From: an uncultured Actinomycetes bacterium
Lineage (GTDB): Bacteria; Actinomycetota; Actinomycetes; Nanopelagicales; Nanopelagicaceae
Length of the DNA stretch: 21,055 bases
Direction: 5' to 3'
Assembly: GCA_903891755.1 (NCBI GenBank)
Contig: CAITFY010000021.1
Span: 1 to 21,055 of the forward strand
How positions within the stretch are numbered: the first letter of the stretch is position 1; each line of letters begins with the position of its first letter. The notes beneath the pieces are model-generated. The model was not told the origin of the DNA and did not search any database. It saw only the letters and a program-made list of their open reading frames with translations. Shown piece by piece: positions 8,062 to 14,663 of the stretch. The position numbers were made by a program, and so were the translations under genes.

Positions 8062-9431
8062 TAGTTAATTTTGACCTTAGCAATCGCTTGTTCGATGCGA
8101 GAGACTTCAAGAATTTCAATACCTGGAATCTTGAGCTCTGAACCAACGGGAACCATGGCGCGCTTAAAACCTAAGCGGGCAGCCTCAGCAATGCGCTGTT
8201 GGACTCCGGTTACCTTGCGGATTTCACCAGCTAAACCAACTTCACCGATAGCCACCAGATCAGCAGGAAGAGCCAAGCCTTTAGCTGCAGATGCAACCGC
8301 TAGCGCGACAGCCAAATCAGCAGCGGGCTCAGCAATCTTCATCCCACCTACAGTTGCGACATAAACATCTCGTCCAGATAGGCGAATCCCGGCGCGTAAA
8401 TCAAGCACAGCCAAGGTCATTGCGGTGCGGGGATTATCAAGCCCAGAAGTTACGCGGCGAGCATTTCCAAAGTCGCGACCTTCGGCAACTGGAGCTCCCA
8501 CCAAAGCTTGAATCTCTGCAAGAAGTGGTCTGCGACCTTCAAGTGCAACAGTTACACAGGTACCAGGTACTGGCTCGGTGTGACGAGTTGTAAATAGTCC
8601 TGTTGGATCTGTGACTCCGACAATTCCAACTTCAGACATATCAAAGCAACCGACTTCATCGGCTGCACCAAAACGGTTCTTAGTGGCACGGATGAGGCGG
8701 AGTCTGGAATGTCGCTCACCTTCAAAATTAAGCACAACATCAACGAGATGTTCCAAGATTCTTGGTCCCGCGATAGAGCCATCCTTGGTTACATGGCCAA
8801 CCAAAATCAAAGTGATATTTCGTTCCTTTGCGATGCGGATAAGTGAAGCCGCGACTTCGCGCACTTGTGTCACGCCGCCGGGAGCACCTTCAACTGCGCT
8901 ACTTGCGATAGTTTGAATTGAATCAATTACTAAAAGTTCAGGTTGTACAGAATCAAGATGTGCAATTACTGCACTGAGATCATTTTCAGCAGCCAACCAG
9001 AGTTGCGAATCAATTGCTTTAAGTCGATCGGCGCGCAGACGCACCTGAGAGGCAGATTCCTCACCACTAACGTAGAGCGCTTTCATCTTGGCGCGGGCTG
9101 ACTCTGCAGCGACTGAAAGAAGAAGAGTGGACTTACCAACGCCCGGTTCACCAGTTAACAAGATTGCGGCACCTGGAATGAGGCCGCCGCCAAGAACGCG
9201 ATCTAACTCTGGAACTCCACTTGTGCGTGATCGAGCTGTTTCAACGCTGATATCCCCAATTGGTTTTGCTGCGGCCGAGACTGAACCTGCCACGAGAGAG
9301 AGTTTCTTGGGAGCAGCAATCTCTTCAACGCTTCCCCAGGCTTGGCACTCTCCGCAGCGTCCAACCCATTTGGTCGAAGTCCAACCACATTCGCTACAGC
9401 GAAATGGATCTTTTGCAGGGGCTTTAGCCAT
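8061..9431 (-). CDS. radA: DNA repair protein RadA
   Basis: RadA (Sms) is a RecA-like ATPase that drives branch migration during recombination repair. From the ATG at 9431 it has 456 residues. It has an N-terminal C4 zinc finger (C12, C15, C26, C29), Walker A GEPGVGKS (94-101), Walker B LLVIDSIQT (167-173 region), and the RadA signature KNRFG (251-255). A Lon-protease-like C-terminal domain has the GVQQRIAEAARLGF region. I choose ATG 9431 over an upstream GTG at 9449, because the GTG overlaps the preceding gene and AAAGAAG lies about eight bases before the ATG. The gene starts four bases after the stop of the cysteine-rich gene and ends one base inside mutY, so all three form an operon. Confidence 0.96.
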   Translation of the reverse strand: MAKAPAKDPFRCSECGWTSTKWVGRCGECQAWGSVEEIAAPKKLSLVAGSVSAAAKPIGDISVETARSRTSGVPELDRVLGGGLIPGAAILLTGEPGVGKSTLLLSVAAESARAKMKALYVSGEESASQVRLRADRLKAIDSQLWLAAENDLSAVIAHLDSVQPELLVIDSIQTIASSAVEGAPGGVTQVREVAASLIRIAKERNITLILVGHVTKDGSIAGPRILEHLVDVVLNFEGERHSRLRLIRATKNRFGAADEVGCFDMSEVGIVGVTDPTGLFTTRHTEPVPGTCVTVALEGRRPLLAEIQALVGAPVAEGRDFGNARRVTSGLDNPRTAMTLAVLDLRAGIRLSGRDVYVATVGGMKIAEPAADLAVALAVASAAKGLALPADLVAIGEVGLAGEIRKVTGVQQRIAEAARLGFKRAMVPVGSELKIPGIEILEVSRIEQAIAKVKIN

Positions 9432-9435
9432 GGTG

Positions 9436-10254
9436 TTACTTCTTTGCACCTAGCGTTGCTGGATGAATAATGAAAAGTGGAAGTTCTCGCTTCTTCTTCT
9501 CTTTTGCCAATTCAGCGATTGCCTCCATACGAGCGTCACAAAACTTCTTCAACTCGTCATAAGCAGGTTGACCCATAAGTGCAATCAACTCATTGCTATT
9601 TGAAATATAAACAGGTTCGCGACCTCCATGAGCTTCAGTGTTGGCGGTGCAGTACCAGGCAAATTCTGCGCCACCATCTCCCCAGGCAAGTCGCTCGTAC
9701 TCACCAATAACGGTTACTGAAATTTCTCGCTCACCGAACTCTCGAGTTTCAAAAGATCTGCGAATCGGAAGTTGCCAACAGACATCTGGCTTGGTCTCAA
9801 CGAAATGCACACCTTCTTTTTGCGCCAGGTGATGCAAGACGCAACCGAAACTTCCGGTGAATCCCGGAGCTTCATATCCCTTGCGATTGAGGAAGATACA
9901 TGAGTCCTCAACCTTGCGAGTCTTACGATCGTTATCTAATCCAACTTCAGAGATTCGAAGCAGGCCCTTAGATTTCTTAGGCTGCGCCTCGTTATAGAAC
10001 TGCCACATTTCAGGGGTCAAGCGCTCCGCAACCTTGAGCGTCCGTGCCTCATCTTCGCCATCGGAGTAATAAGCACCATCCGAGCAGCAGCCAGCATCTG
10101 GCTTATCGGCATCGATTCCACAGCAACCATCTCCGTAGATGCACTGCCAATAAGAGGTCAGCCAGGTGAGGTCGCAACGGAAGAGTTCTTCAGGTTTAGC
10201 GGGGTCTGCAAACTCTACAAAGTCACGAGCAAATCCTTCTTTAACTTCTGGCAT
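9436..10254 (-). CDS. Conserved cysteine-rich protein, YkgJ/DUF3109-like metal-binding core
   Basis: This 272-residue protein has no established function that I know of. It has 11 cysteines (27, 38, 44, 45, 56, 57, 119, 138, 159, 202, 239). The middle of the protein reads CIFLN...GCVLHHLA...KPDVCWQLP, which matches the CxFL-GCxLH-KPxxCxxxP pattern of YkgJ/DUF3109-type zinc or iron cluster proteins. I recall very similar proteins in other actinobacteria, so it is probably a conserved lineage gene, not an acquisition. The C terminus is lysine-rich (EKKKREL) and there is no signal peptide or membrane segment, so it is likely cytosolic. The ATG at 10254 is eight bases after a TAGGCT box on this strand. 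The open frame continues further upstream, but only as antisense of proC. It leads the operon with radA and mutY. Confidence 0.8.
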   Translation of the reverse strand: MPEVKEGFARDFVEFADPAKPEELFRCDLTWLTSYWQCIYGDGCCGIDADKPDAGCCSDGAYYSDGEDEARTLKVAERLTPEMWQFYNEAQPKKSKGLLRISEVGLDNDRKTRKVEDSCIFLNRKGYEAPGFTGSFGCVLHHLAQKEGVHFVETKPDVCWQLPIRRSFETREFGEREISVTVIGEYERLAWGDGGAEFAWYCTANTEAHGGREPVYISNSNELIALMGQPAYDELKKFCDARMEAIAELAKEKKKRELPLFIIHPATLGAKK

Positions 10255-10262
10255 AGTGCAAG

Positions 10263-10275
10263 AGCCTACTAGGCT
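10263..10275. promoter_or_regulatory. Palindromic bidirectional promoter between the cysteine-rich gene and proC
   Basis: AGCCTA-C-TAGGCT is a 13-base inverted repeat in which each arm reads as the -10-like hexamer TAGGCT on its own strand. On the minus strand the hexamer is followed by eight bases and the ATG at 10254, a leaderless arrangement. On the plus strand it is followed by about 28 bases, including GAGG at 10295-10298, before the proC ATG at 10304. One element could thus serve both genes. No -35 boxes are evident. Confidence 0.5.
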
Positions 10276-10303
10276 AAGTGCCAGACGAATGATTGAGGTA
10301 GAG

Positions 10304-11110
10304 ATGATTGAGATCGGTAGCGCCAAGGTCGGGTTCATTGGTGTGGGAAATATGGGTGAGGCGCTTCTTGTCGCTCTCATTAAGGCCGGAGCCGACACAT
10401 CTAAGATCTCATTTGCAGTCCGCCGCCCAGAACGTCGAGCAGAACTTGTAGCCAGATATGGCATCACCCCAGCTACCATCGAGGAGCTAGCCGCTACGAG
10501 TGAAGTCCTCATGATTATTGTGAAACCGCAAGACGTTGCTCCAATCTTGAGCCAGGTTGCCCCACTGCTTAATCCCGATGCGCTCGTGATTTCATTCTTG
10601 GCAGGAAAGAAGATTGCGACCTTTGAAGAGGCTCTGGGACAAGTTGCCGTGGCCCGCGTTATGCCCAATACCCCAACACTTCTAGGCGTAGGCATGTCTA
10701 TTCTCTCTTGTAATGCCCTCGTTCGAGATGATCAGAGAGAATTTGTGACTGGTTTCCTCAGAGCCGCCGGTAAGAGCGTTGAAGTGGCTGAAGAGCTTCA
10801 GGATGCTGCAACCGCGACCAGTGGATCAGGCCCTGCATATTTCTTCGCCTTTGTGGAGGCGATGGTCTCTGGCGCAGTCGCCATGGGAATTTCAGAGGAG
10901 ATGGCAACAACCTTGGTGGTGCAAACCATCGTAGGCGCCGCAAAGATGTTAGATGAGAGCGGAAAGAGTGCGACGGTACTCCGCGAAAATGTGACGAGTC
11001 CTAAAGGTGTCACCTACGAGGGTCTAAAGATATTTAACGAGGGAGATTTGCCGGGGCTTGTAGCCAAGGCGATGAAAGCAGCCGCTGATCGTTCGAGAGA
11101 TATGGCGTGA
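10304..11110 (+). CDS. proC: Pyrroline-5-carboxylate reductase
   Basis: ProC reduces pyrroline-5-carboxylate to proline with NAD(P)H in the cytosol. From ATG 10304 it has 268 residues. It has the N-terminal Rossmann motif VGFIGVGNMGEALL, the VKPQD segment, MPNTP, and SGSGPAYFFAFVEAM leading into the helical dimerisation domain. I prefer ATG 10304, which has GAGG five bases upstream. An in-frame ATG at 10289 is possible and would add five residues. The C-terminal signature, normally TSPGGTT, reads TSPKGVT (231-237), so a usually small residue is lysine (K234); the rest of the signature region is intact. The stop overlaps the next start by GTGA. Confidence 0.94.
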   Translation: MIEIGSAKVGFIGVGNMGEALLVALIKAGADTSKISFAVRRPERRAELVARYGITPATIEELAATSEVLMIIVKPQDVAPILSQVAPLLNPDALVISFLAGKKIATFEEALGQVAVARVMPNTPTLLGVGMSILSCNALVRDDQREFVTGFLRAAGKSVEVAEELQDAATATSGSGPAYFFAFVEAMVSGAVAMGISEEMATTLVVQTIVGAAKMLDESGKSATVLRENVTSPKGVTYEGLKIFNEGDLPGLVAKAMKAAADRSRDMA

Positions 11111-11985
11111 AGAAGCGAGCCCTCGCCGCTGGATTACTAGCTCTCATTCTCGCTGCACCAACTGCGGAAGCGAAGGCGCCAATAGCAATTACGAATCTAG
11201 CCCCAACCCTTTCAATTAATTTCACAGGTGGCGATCAAGTAAGTGCGATGGCCCAAGGAGCAGGAGCAATTTATTTAACCGGCACCGTGGAGAGTGCAAC
11301 CCCGCTGCTTCTCACCTCCCAAACACTCGGTGGCAGTGATGGATTCCTCGTTGCTCTATCGACCAATAGTTCCCGCGTATGGGATCTAAGGCTTGGAACT
11401 AGCGGAGATGATGTAGCTACCTCGATTTACGTTGATCTCATTGGAAATATTTGGGTTGCTGGTGCTTCAGCGGTGAGTGCAAGTACTCCGGCACCAGGCT
11501 TAAATCGTCTTACGGTGTGGGAGGTGAATTCTGCAGGGCAACTTATTAATACTTATGTCAGAGATGTACCAGAAGCAGATGTACCCACTTCGATAGTAGC
11601 CAAGGGAGCAAACTTCCTTCTCCAGGGAATTACAAGCAAGGCGGGCTCCGCTACTTTCGCAGCGACTCTTAATCCAGCCGCCAAAATTGGTTCACTCAAT
11701 TACAGTTCTGCAAAGTTACCAGCTGCTTCCATTATTAAGAGTACGTCCAGCGCTCTTTACGGTTGGCAGAGTTATGTCACATCTGTCGCAATCAAGGGAG
11801 TGATTGGAATTGCACTGCACCAGAAGACAACAGTTCTAGCAAAATATGGAATTAAAGATAAAGCACTTAAGACCATTAACTCAGTTACCGGTTCACCGAT
11901 GGCACTTCAATATCAAAGTGGAACCGGAGTTGTGCTTCTTACGCAGGGTAAAGGTTATTTTCTAACCATAGTTCATACAAAATAA
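11107..11985 (+). CDS. Secreted beta-propeller-like (SBBP-type) protein of unknown function
   Basis: The 292-residue protein begins with a clear Sec signal peptide: MKKR, a hydrophobic core to about residue 18, and a likely cleavage site after AEA near residue 22. The mature part contains LGGSDGFLVAL and LGTSGDDVATS...GNIWVAGASA. This matches the SBBP beta-propeller repeat pattern (Gly-Gly-Ser-Asp-Asp ... Gly-Asn-x-x-Val-Ala-Gly). It has no catalytic motif, lipobox, LPXTG or C-terminal membrane anchor that I can see, so it is probably released or held non-covalently. It starts at GTG 11107, overlapping the proC stop by four bases. This is an odd partner for a proline enzyme and may reflect genome compaction rather than shared function. 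It converges on a second secreted propeller-like gene. Confidence 0.72.
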   Translation: MKKRALAAGLLALILAAPTAEAKAPIAITNLAPTLSINFTGGDQVSAMAQGAGAIYLTGTVESATPLLLTSQTLGGSDGFLVALSTNSSRVWDLRLGTSGDDVATSIYVDLIGNIWVAGASAVSASTPAPGLNRLTVWEVNSAGQLINTYVRDVPEADVPTSIVAKGANFLLQGITSKAGSATFAATLNPAAKIGSLNYSSAKLPAASIIKSTSSALYGWQSYVTSVAIKGVIGIALHQKTTVLAKYGIKDKALKTINSVTGSPMALQYQSGTGVVLLTQGKGYFLTIVHTK

Positions 11986-12000
11986 AGCTAGATAGCTTTA
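11983..12000 (-). terminator. Stop-codon palindrome and weak candidate terminator between two secreted-protein genes
   Basis: TAAAGCTA-GA-TAGCTTTA is an 18-base inverted repeat with eight-base arms. It contains the TAA stop of the upstream plus-strand gene (11983-11985) and the TAG stop of the minus-strand gene (11988-11990). On the minus strand it runs into TTTTG, giving a weak AT-rich terminator shape; on the plus strand there is no T run. Confidence 0.4.
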
Positions 12001-14375
12001 AAGAGTTGTAACTTTCCGCCAACACCGACGAGTGCATAACGAATCTTATTTATTGTGATCCACGATGCTCCGAGTGATGTTGAAAGATCGGCGGTCGTTA
12101 CAAGTGAGACTGTTTGATCTGAGTTATTAATGGCACATAAACGATTCTGGCAGTTGAACAAAGTGTGAGCGCCATCTGTTGTAAGCGGTGCACTTGGAGT
12201 TCCATAAATATCAGTGCTTGCCGATACGACACCACCGTTATCGGTTATATCCATATAACGAAGTTGGTTTGGATTAGGAATCGATGTTCCGCTCGCGGCC
12301 ATCCATACTCCACTAAGAACCTTCCCGTTGAGTGAGAAGGCCACGTCATATCCAGCAACCGCAATGTCTGAACCGTATGTATCAAGTGCGGAGTATTTCC
12401 AATCCTCAGGGTAAGCGCTCGACCTAGTGGCGAGCCGCACCTCACCTTGTAGAGCCTGCTTCTGCTGATTCACTTGTAGAACAGAGTCATAAAGTAGGTA
12501 GACAGAGCGACCGACATTGATGGCTTTAAGGTGGAAGCCGACATCGCCAGTTGTTCTGCCATTAGTTGTTCTATCTCCATCAACGACTTGATAGGACCAA
12601 GTGCCGACAGTGGAACCTAGCTGGACTGCCGCCAGAATAATTCCTTCGCCCTGATCGCGATAGAAGATCTGAATTCCATCAGGAGTATCCACACAGGCGT
12701 TAGCACCGCTGACATCACTCGCGGTCTTCACGCGATTTATATCTGAGTATTTGACGATGGCATTGCCGTCGCCATCGACGACATTGTATTTCCATTTCTT
12801 GCCATCGTACCCGGCGTAGCGCAACTGCCTGCTCGTTAGATCTGCATAGACCACATCAAGTCGTTGATTCTTACCTGCCGCAGAGGTGCATACCGAGATA
12901 TTTCCCGAAACATTATCTGTAGTTCTTCCGCCTGCGTTCGAATTACCATCGACAACACTCTTCACCCAGATCTTGCCATTCCAACTTGCTAGGCGAAGTT
13001 GTCCGCTCTTGCTATCTGAGTAGAGAACAGTGGGTACGCCTCTAAAAGTAGTGGTAGCTAAGAATTTGGCATCAGAGCCTGAATCCAGAACTGTCGCTTT
13101 CCAAGGTGCCTGCGGAAAAATTGCATTACTACTTTGCGCCGGCGAAGTACCAAGTTGATTACTTGCGGTTACAGAGAAGGAGTAGTGAGAACCATTCGTT
13201 AAGCCGAGAATCTTTACTGGGCTTGATGTCGCTTGAACTTCTAGACCTGTTTCATTCACCTTAACTGAGTAAGAGGTAACTTGGGAGGTACGAGCATTAT
13301 CTGGCGGATCAAAGCTGACGATGGCCGAGCGATCACCAACGATTGCAAAGACATTGCGTGGGGCATTTGGAATTCCAACTGGAATTCCCACAGGTGGCTT
13401 TAAACGCATGTCGGCGAGCATTCCGGTCACAAGAGCTCCGGGAGTATGAAATACCCCTCCACCTGGCCATGCTGGAGTCATGAGGGCATTTGCTCCGCTG
13501 TTTTGGTAGGTGTTCTCATCAAGGTGACTGACCGATGAGCCACCCTCATATGGTGTCGGCGTGTAGAGAACTGGTTTGATGCCATTGTTCGCCGCCACGC
13601 CATTCTTGCCAGACCAAACAAGAGTATTTTGAAGGGCCTTTCCAAGTGCAATGGAAGGAGATGCCATATCCATCAGGCGACCGCCATCTGGAGTCTGCGC
13701 ATAAGCGTCAAAGGGCGTTGGTTGATCGATACTTCCGTATCCAGAGAAACGATCGTAGGAATCATTTGATAAGAAACCTAAGCCATGTGCAACTTCGTGC
13801 AGGATGATTGATTCAAGATCGTAGAGATTACTTGGACAGTTTCCATCAGTTCCGAGATAGAAGGCATTAGCCATAGTGGAGTTGATGTTGATTGAAATCT
13901 CTGGGCTAGCGGGATCTAGATCTTTTCCGGCAATGGCATTAGCCATTGCAGAGGCGTACCAGAGTGTGGAGTCAGGAGCTGAGGGAAAGTTATGAAAGAA
14001 GCTAACAGGAGAGGCTGAAGCCAAAATTCCGGATGTTCCTTCTGGAACAAAATTGGCAACGACATTTACTGGAGTGGATGAACTCCAATTATCAGACCAG
14101 ACATCGATTGCTGCCTGAACCGCCAACTGTTCAGCTAAGGGGACGTTCACATAATTCACTTTAAAAGTTGAAAGAGTTCCGACCTTCTTGCCAGGGGGAG
14201 TAGTTGCGCTGGAAGTGACCTTGGTGGAACCGTTTGTTGATCCGGAGGCCTTGTATAAATTCTCCCAAGGCGCCGGAACTTTATCGACCGTTAGGGCATG
14301 AACGGGAGCTATGCCCGTTAGGAGTGAAAGTGAGAGGGCAGCGAGAACTACTTTAACCGGGAGGCGGGCTCGCAT
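11988..14375 (-). CDS. Large secreted zincin-like metalloprotease with FN3 domain and C-terminal propeller repeats
   Basis: From ATG 14375 the protein has 795 residues. An upstream in-frame start would overlap the divergent gene and bury the signal peptide. Layout: Sec signal peptide (1-27, ending PVHA-L), peptidase-like region (about 30-325), one fibronectin type III domain (about 336-420), and a repeat region to the end (424-795). The zinc motif is ILHEVAHGLGFL with HEVAH at 193-197. The usual metzincin third ligand three residues after the glycine is absent. Further on, SSVSHLDE (H284) and NALMTP resemble a late third ligand plus Met-turn. Five repeats begin with tryptophans 425, 470, 528, 593 and 659, patterned YxD...LRxA...GKxW...VVDG, like propeller blades. 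No membrane anchor is seen. Substrate is unknown; it probably acts outside the cell. Confidence 0.75.
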   Translation of the reverse strand: MRARLPVKVVLAALSLSLLTGIAPVHALTVDKVPAPWENLYKASGSTNGSTKVTSSATTPPGKKVGTLSTFKVNYVNVPLAEQLAVQAAIDVWSDNWSSSTPVNVVANFVPEGTSGILASASPVSFFHNFPSAPDSTLWYASAMANAIAGKDLDPASPEISININSTMANAFYLGTDGNCPSNLYDLESIILHEVAHGLGFLSNDSYDRFSGYGSIDQPTPFDAYAQTPDGGRLMDMASPSIALGKALQNTLVWSGKNGVAANNGIKPVLYTPTPYEGGSSVSHLDENTYQNSGANALMTPAWPGGGVFHTPGALVTGMLADMRLKPPVGIPVGIPNAPRNVFAIVGDRSAIVSFDPPDNARTSQVTSYSVKVNETGLEVQATSSPVKILGLTNGSHYSFSVTASNQLGTSPAQSSNAIFPQAPWKATVLDSGSDAKFLATTTFRGVPTVLYSDSKSGQLRLASWNGKIWVKSVVDGNSNAGGRTTDNVSGNISVCTSAAGKNQRLDVVYADLTSRQLRYAGYDGKKWKYNVVDGDGNAIVKYSDINRVKTASDVSGANACVDTPDGIQIFYRDQGEGIILAAVQLGSTVGTWSYQVVDGDRTTNGRTTGDVGFHLKAINVGRSVYLLYDSVLQVNQQKQALQGEVRLATRSSAYPEDWKYSALDTYGSDIAVAGYDVAFSLNGKVLSGVWMAASGTSIPNPNQLRYMDITDNGGVVSASTDIYGTPSAPLTTDGAHTLFNCQNRLCAINNSDQTVSLVTTADLSTSLGASWITINKIRYALVGVGGKLQLFKAI

Positions 14376-14383
14376 AGTAAAAA

Positions 14384-14389
14384 ATCTTA
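14384..14389 (-). promoter_or_regulatory. Candidate leaderless -10 box for the secreted protease
   Basis: Read on the minus strand, TAAGAT lies eight bases (TTTTTACT) before the ATG at 14375. No ribosome-binding site fits between, which suggests a leaderless transcript. Confidence 0.45.
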
Positions 14390-14390
14390 G

Positions 14391-14403
14391 TCCTCTGAGA
14401 GGA
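14391..14403. promoter_or_regulatory. Small palindrome in the divergent protease/glutaredoxin region
   Basis: TCCTCT-G-AGAGGA is a perfect inverted repeat with six-base arms. It lies just upstream of the protease -10 box. On the plus strand its right arm supplies AGAGGA, the likely ribosome-binding site for the glutaredoxin gene eight bases before ATG 14412. It could be an operator shared by both genes, or chance symmetry around a ribosome-binding site. Confidence 0.35.
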
Positions 14404-14411
14404 TAGGCACC

Positions 14412-14654
14412 ATGCGCCAAGTTCAGATCTACTCTAGACGCGGCTGTCACCTGTGTGATGATGCCTTAAGAACCTTAGAAAACCTGCAGAAAGAACTGGG
14501 TTTTGAGATTCAGGAGATCTTTATCGATGGCGATAGCGAGTTAGAGTATAAATATGGTGAGCAGGTCCCAGTAATTCATATTAATCAAAAGCCTCATGAT
14601 TTCTTTACCGTCAACCCCGCTCGTTTTCGAAAGGCTATTAACGAGGGCGTATAG
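14412..14654 (+). CDS. Small glutaredoxin-like thiol-disulfide protein
   Basis: This 80-residue protein has one thioredoxin-fold domain of the short glutaredoxin-like (DUF836) type. It begins VQIYSRRGCHLCDDA with the redox motif CHLC (about residues 12-15). The cis-proline segment is QVPVI (about 51-55), and a C-terminal helix follows. It probably reduces protein or small-molecule disulfides in the cytosol; the reductant (mycothiol or a thioredoxin reductase) cannot be told. The ATG has AGAGGA eight bases upstream. It stands alone between a divergent protease gene and a convergent helicase gene, with only nine bases before the helicase stop. In other actinobacteria similar genes lie near serB-type and hemA/rex genes; a serB-like gene is present 5 kb away here. 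Confidence 0.85.
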   Translation: MRQVQIYSRRGCHLCDDALRTLENLQKELGFEIQEIFIDGDSELEYKYGEQVPVIHINQKPHDFFTVNPARFRKAINEGV

Positions 14655-14663
14655 ATGGGTAGA

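Noticed and set aside
9432..9449. GTG at 9449 as the radA start.
   Set aside because: It lies within the end of the upstream gene; ATG 9431 begins just before the zinc finger and has AAAGAAG suitably placed.
10255..10695. A long upstream extension of the cysteine-rich gene's open frame, running antisense through proC.
   Set aside because: The extra 147 residues are low-complexity and unlike the family, and proC on the other strand is strongly conserved. The true start at 10254 begins the recognisable protein and has a promoter box just before it.
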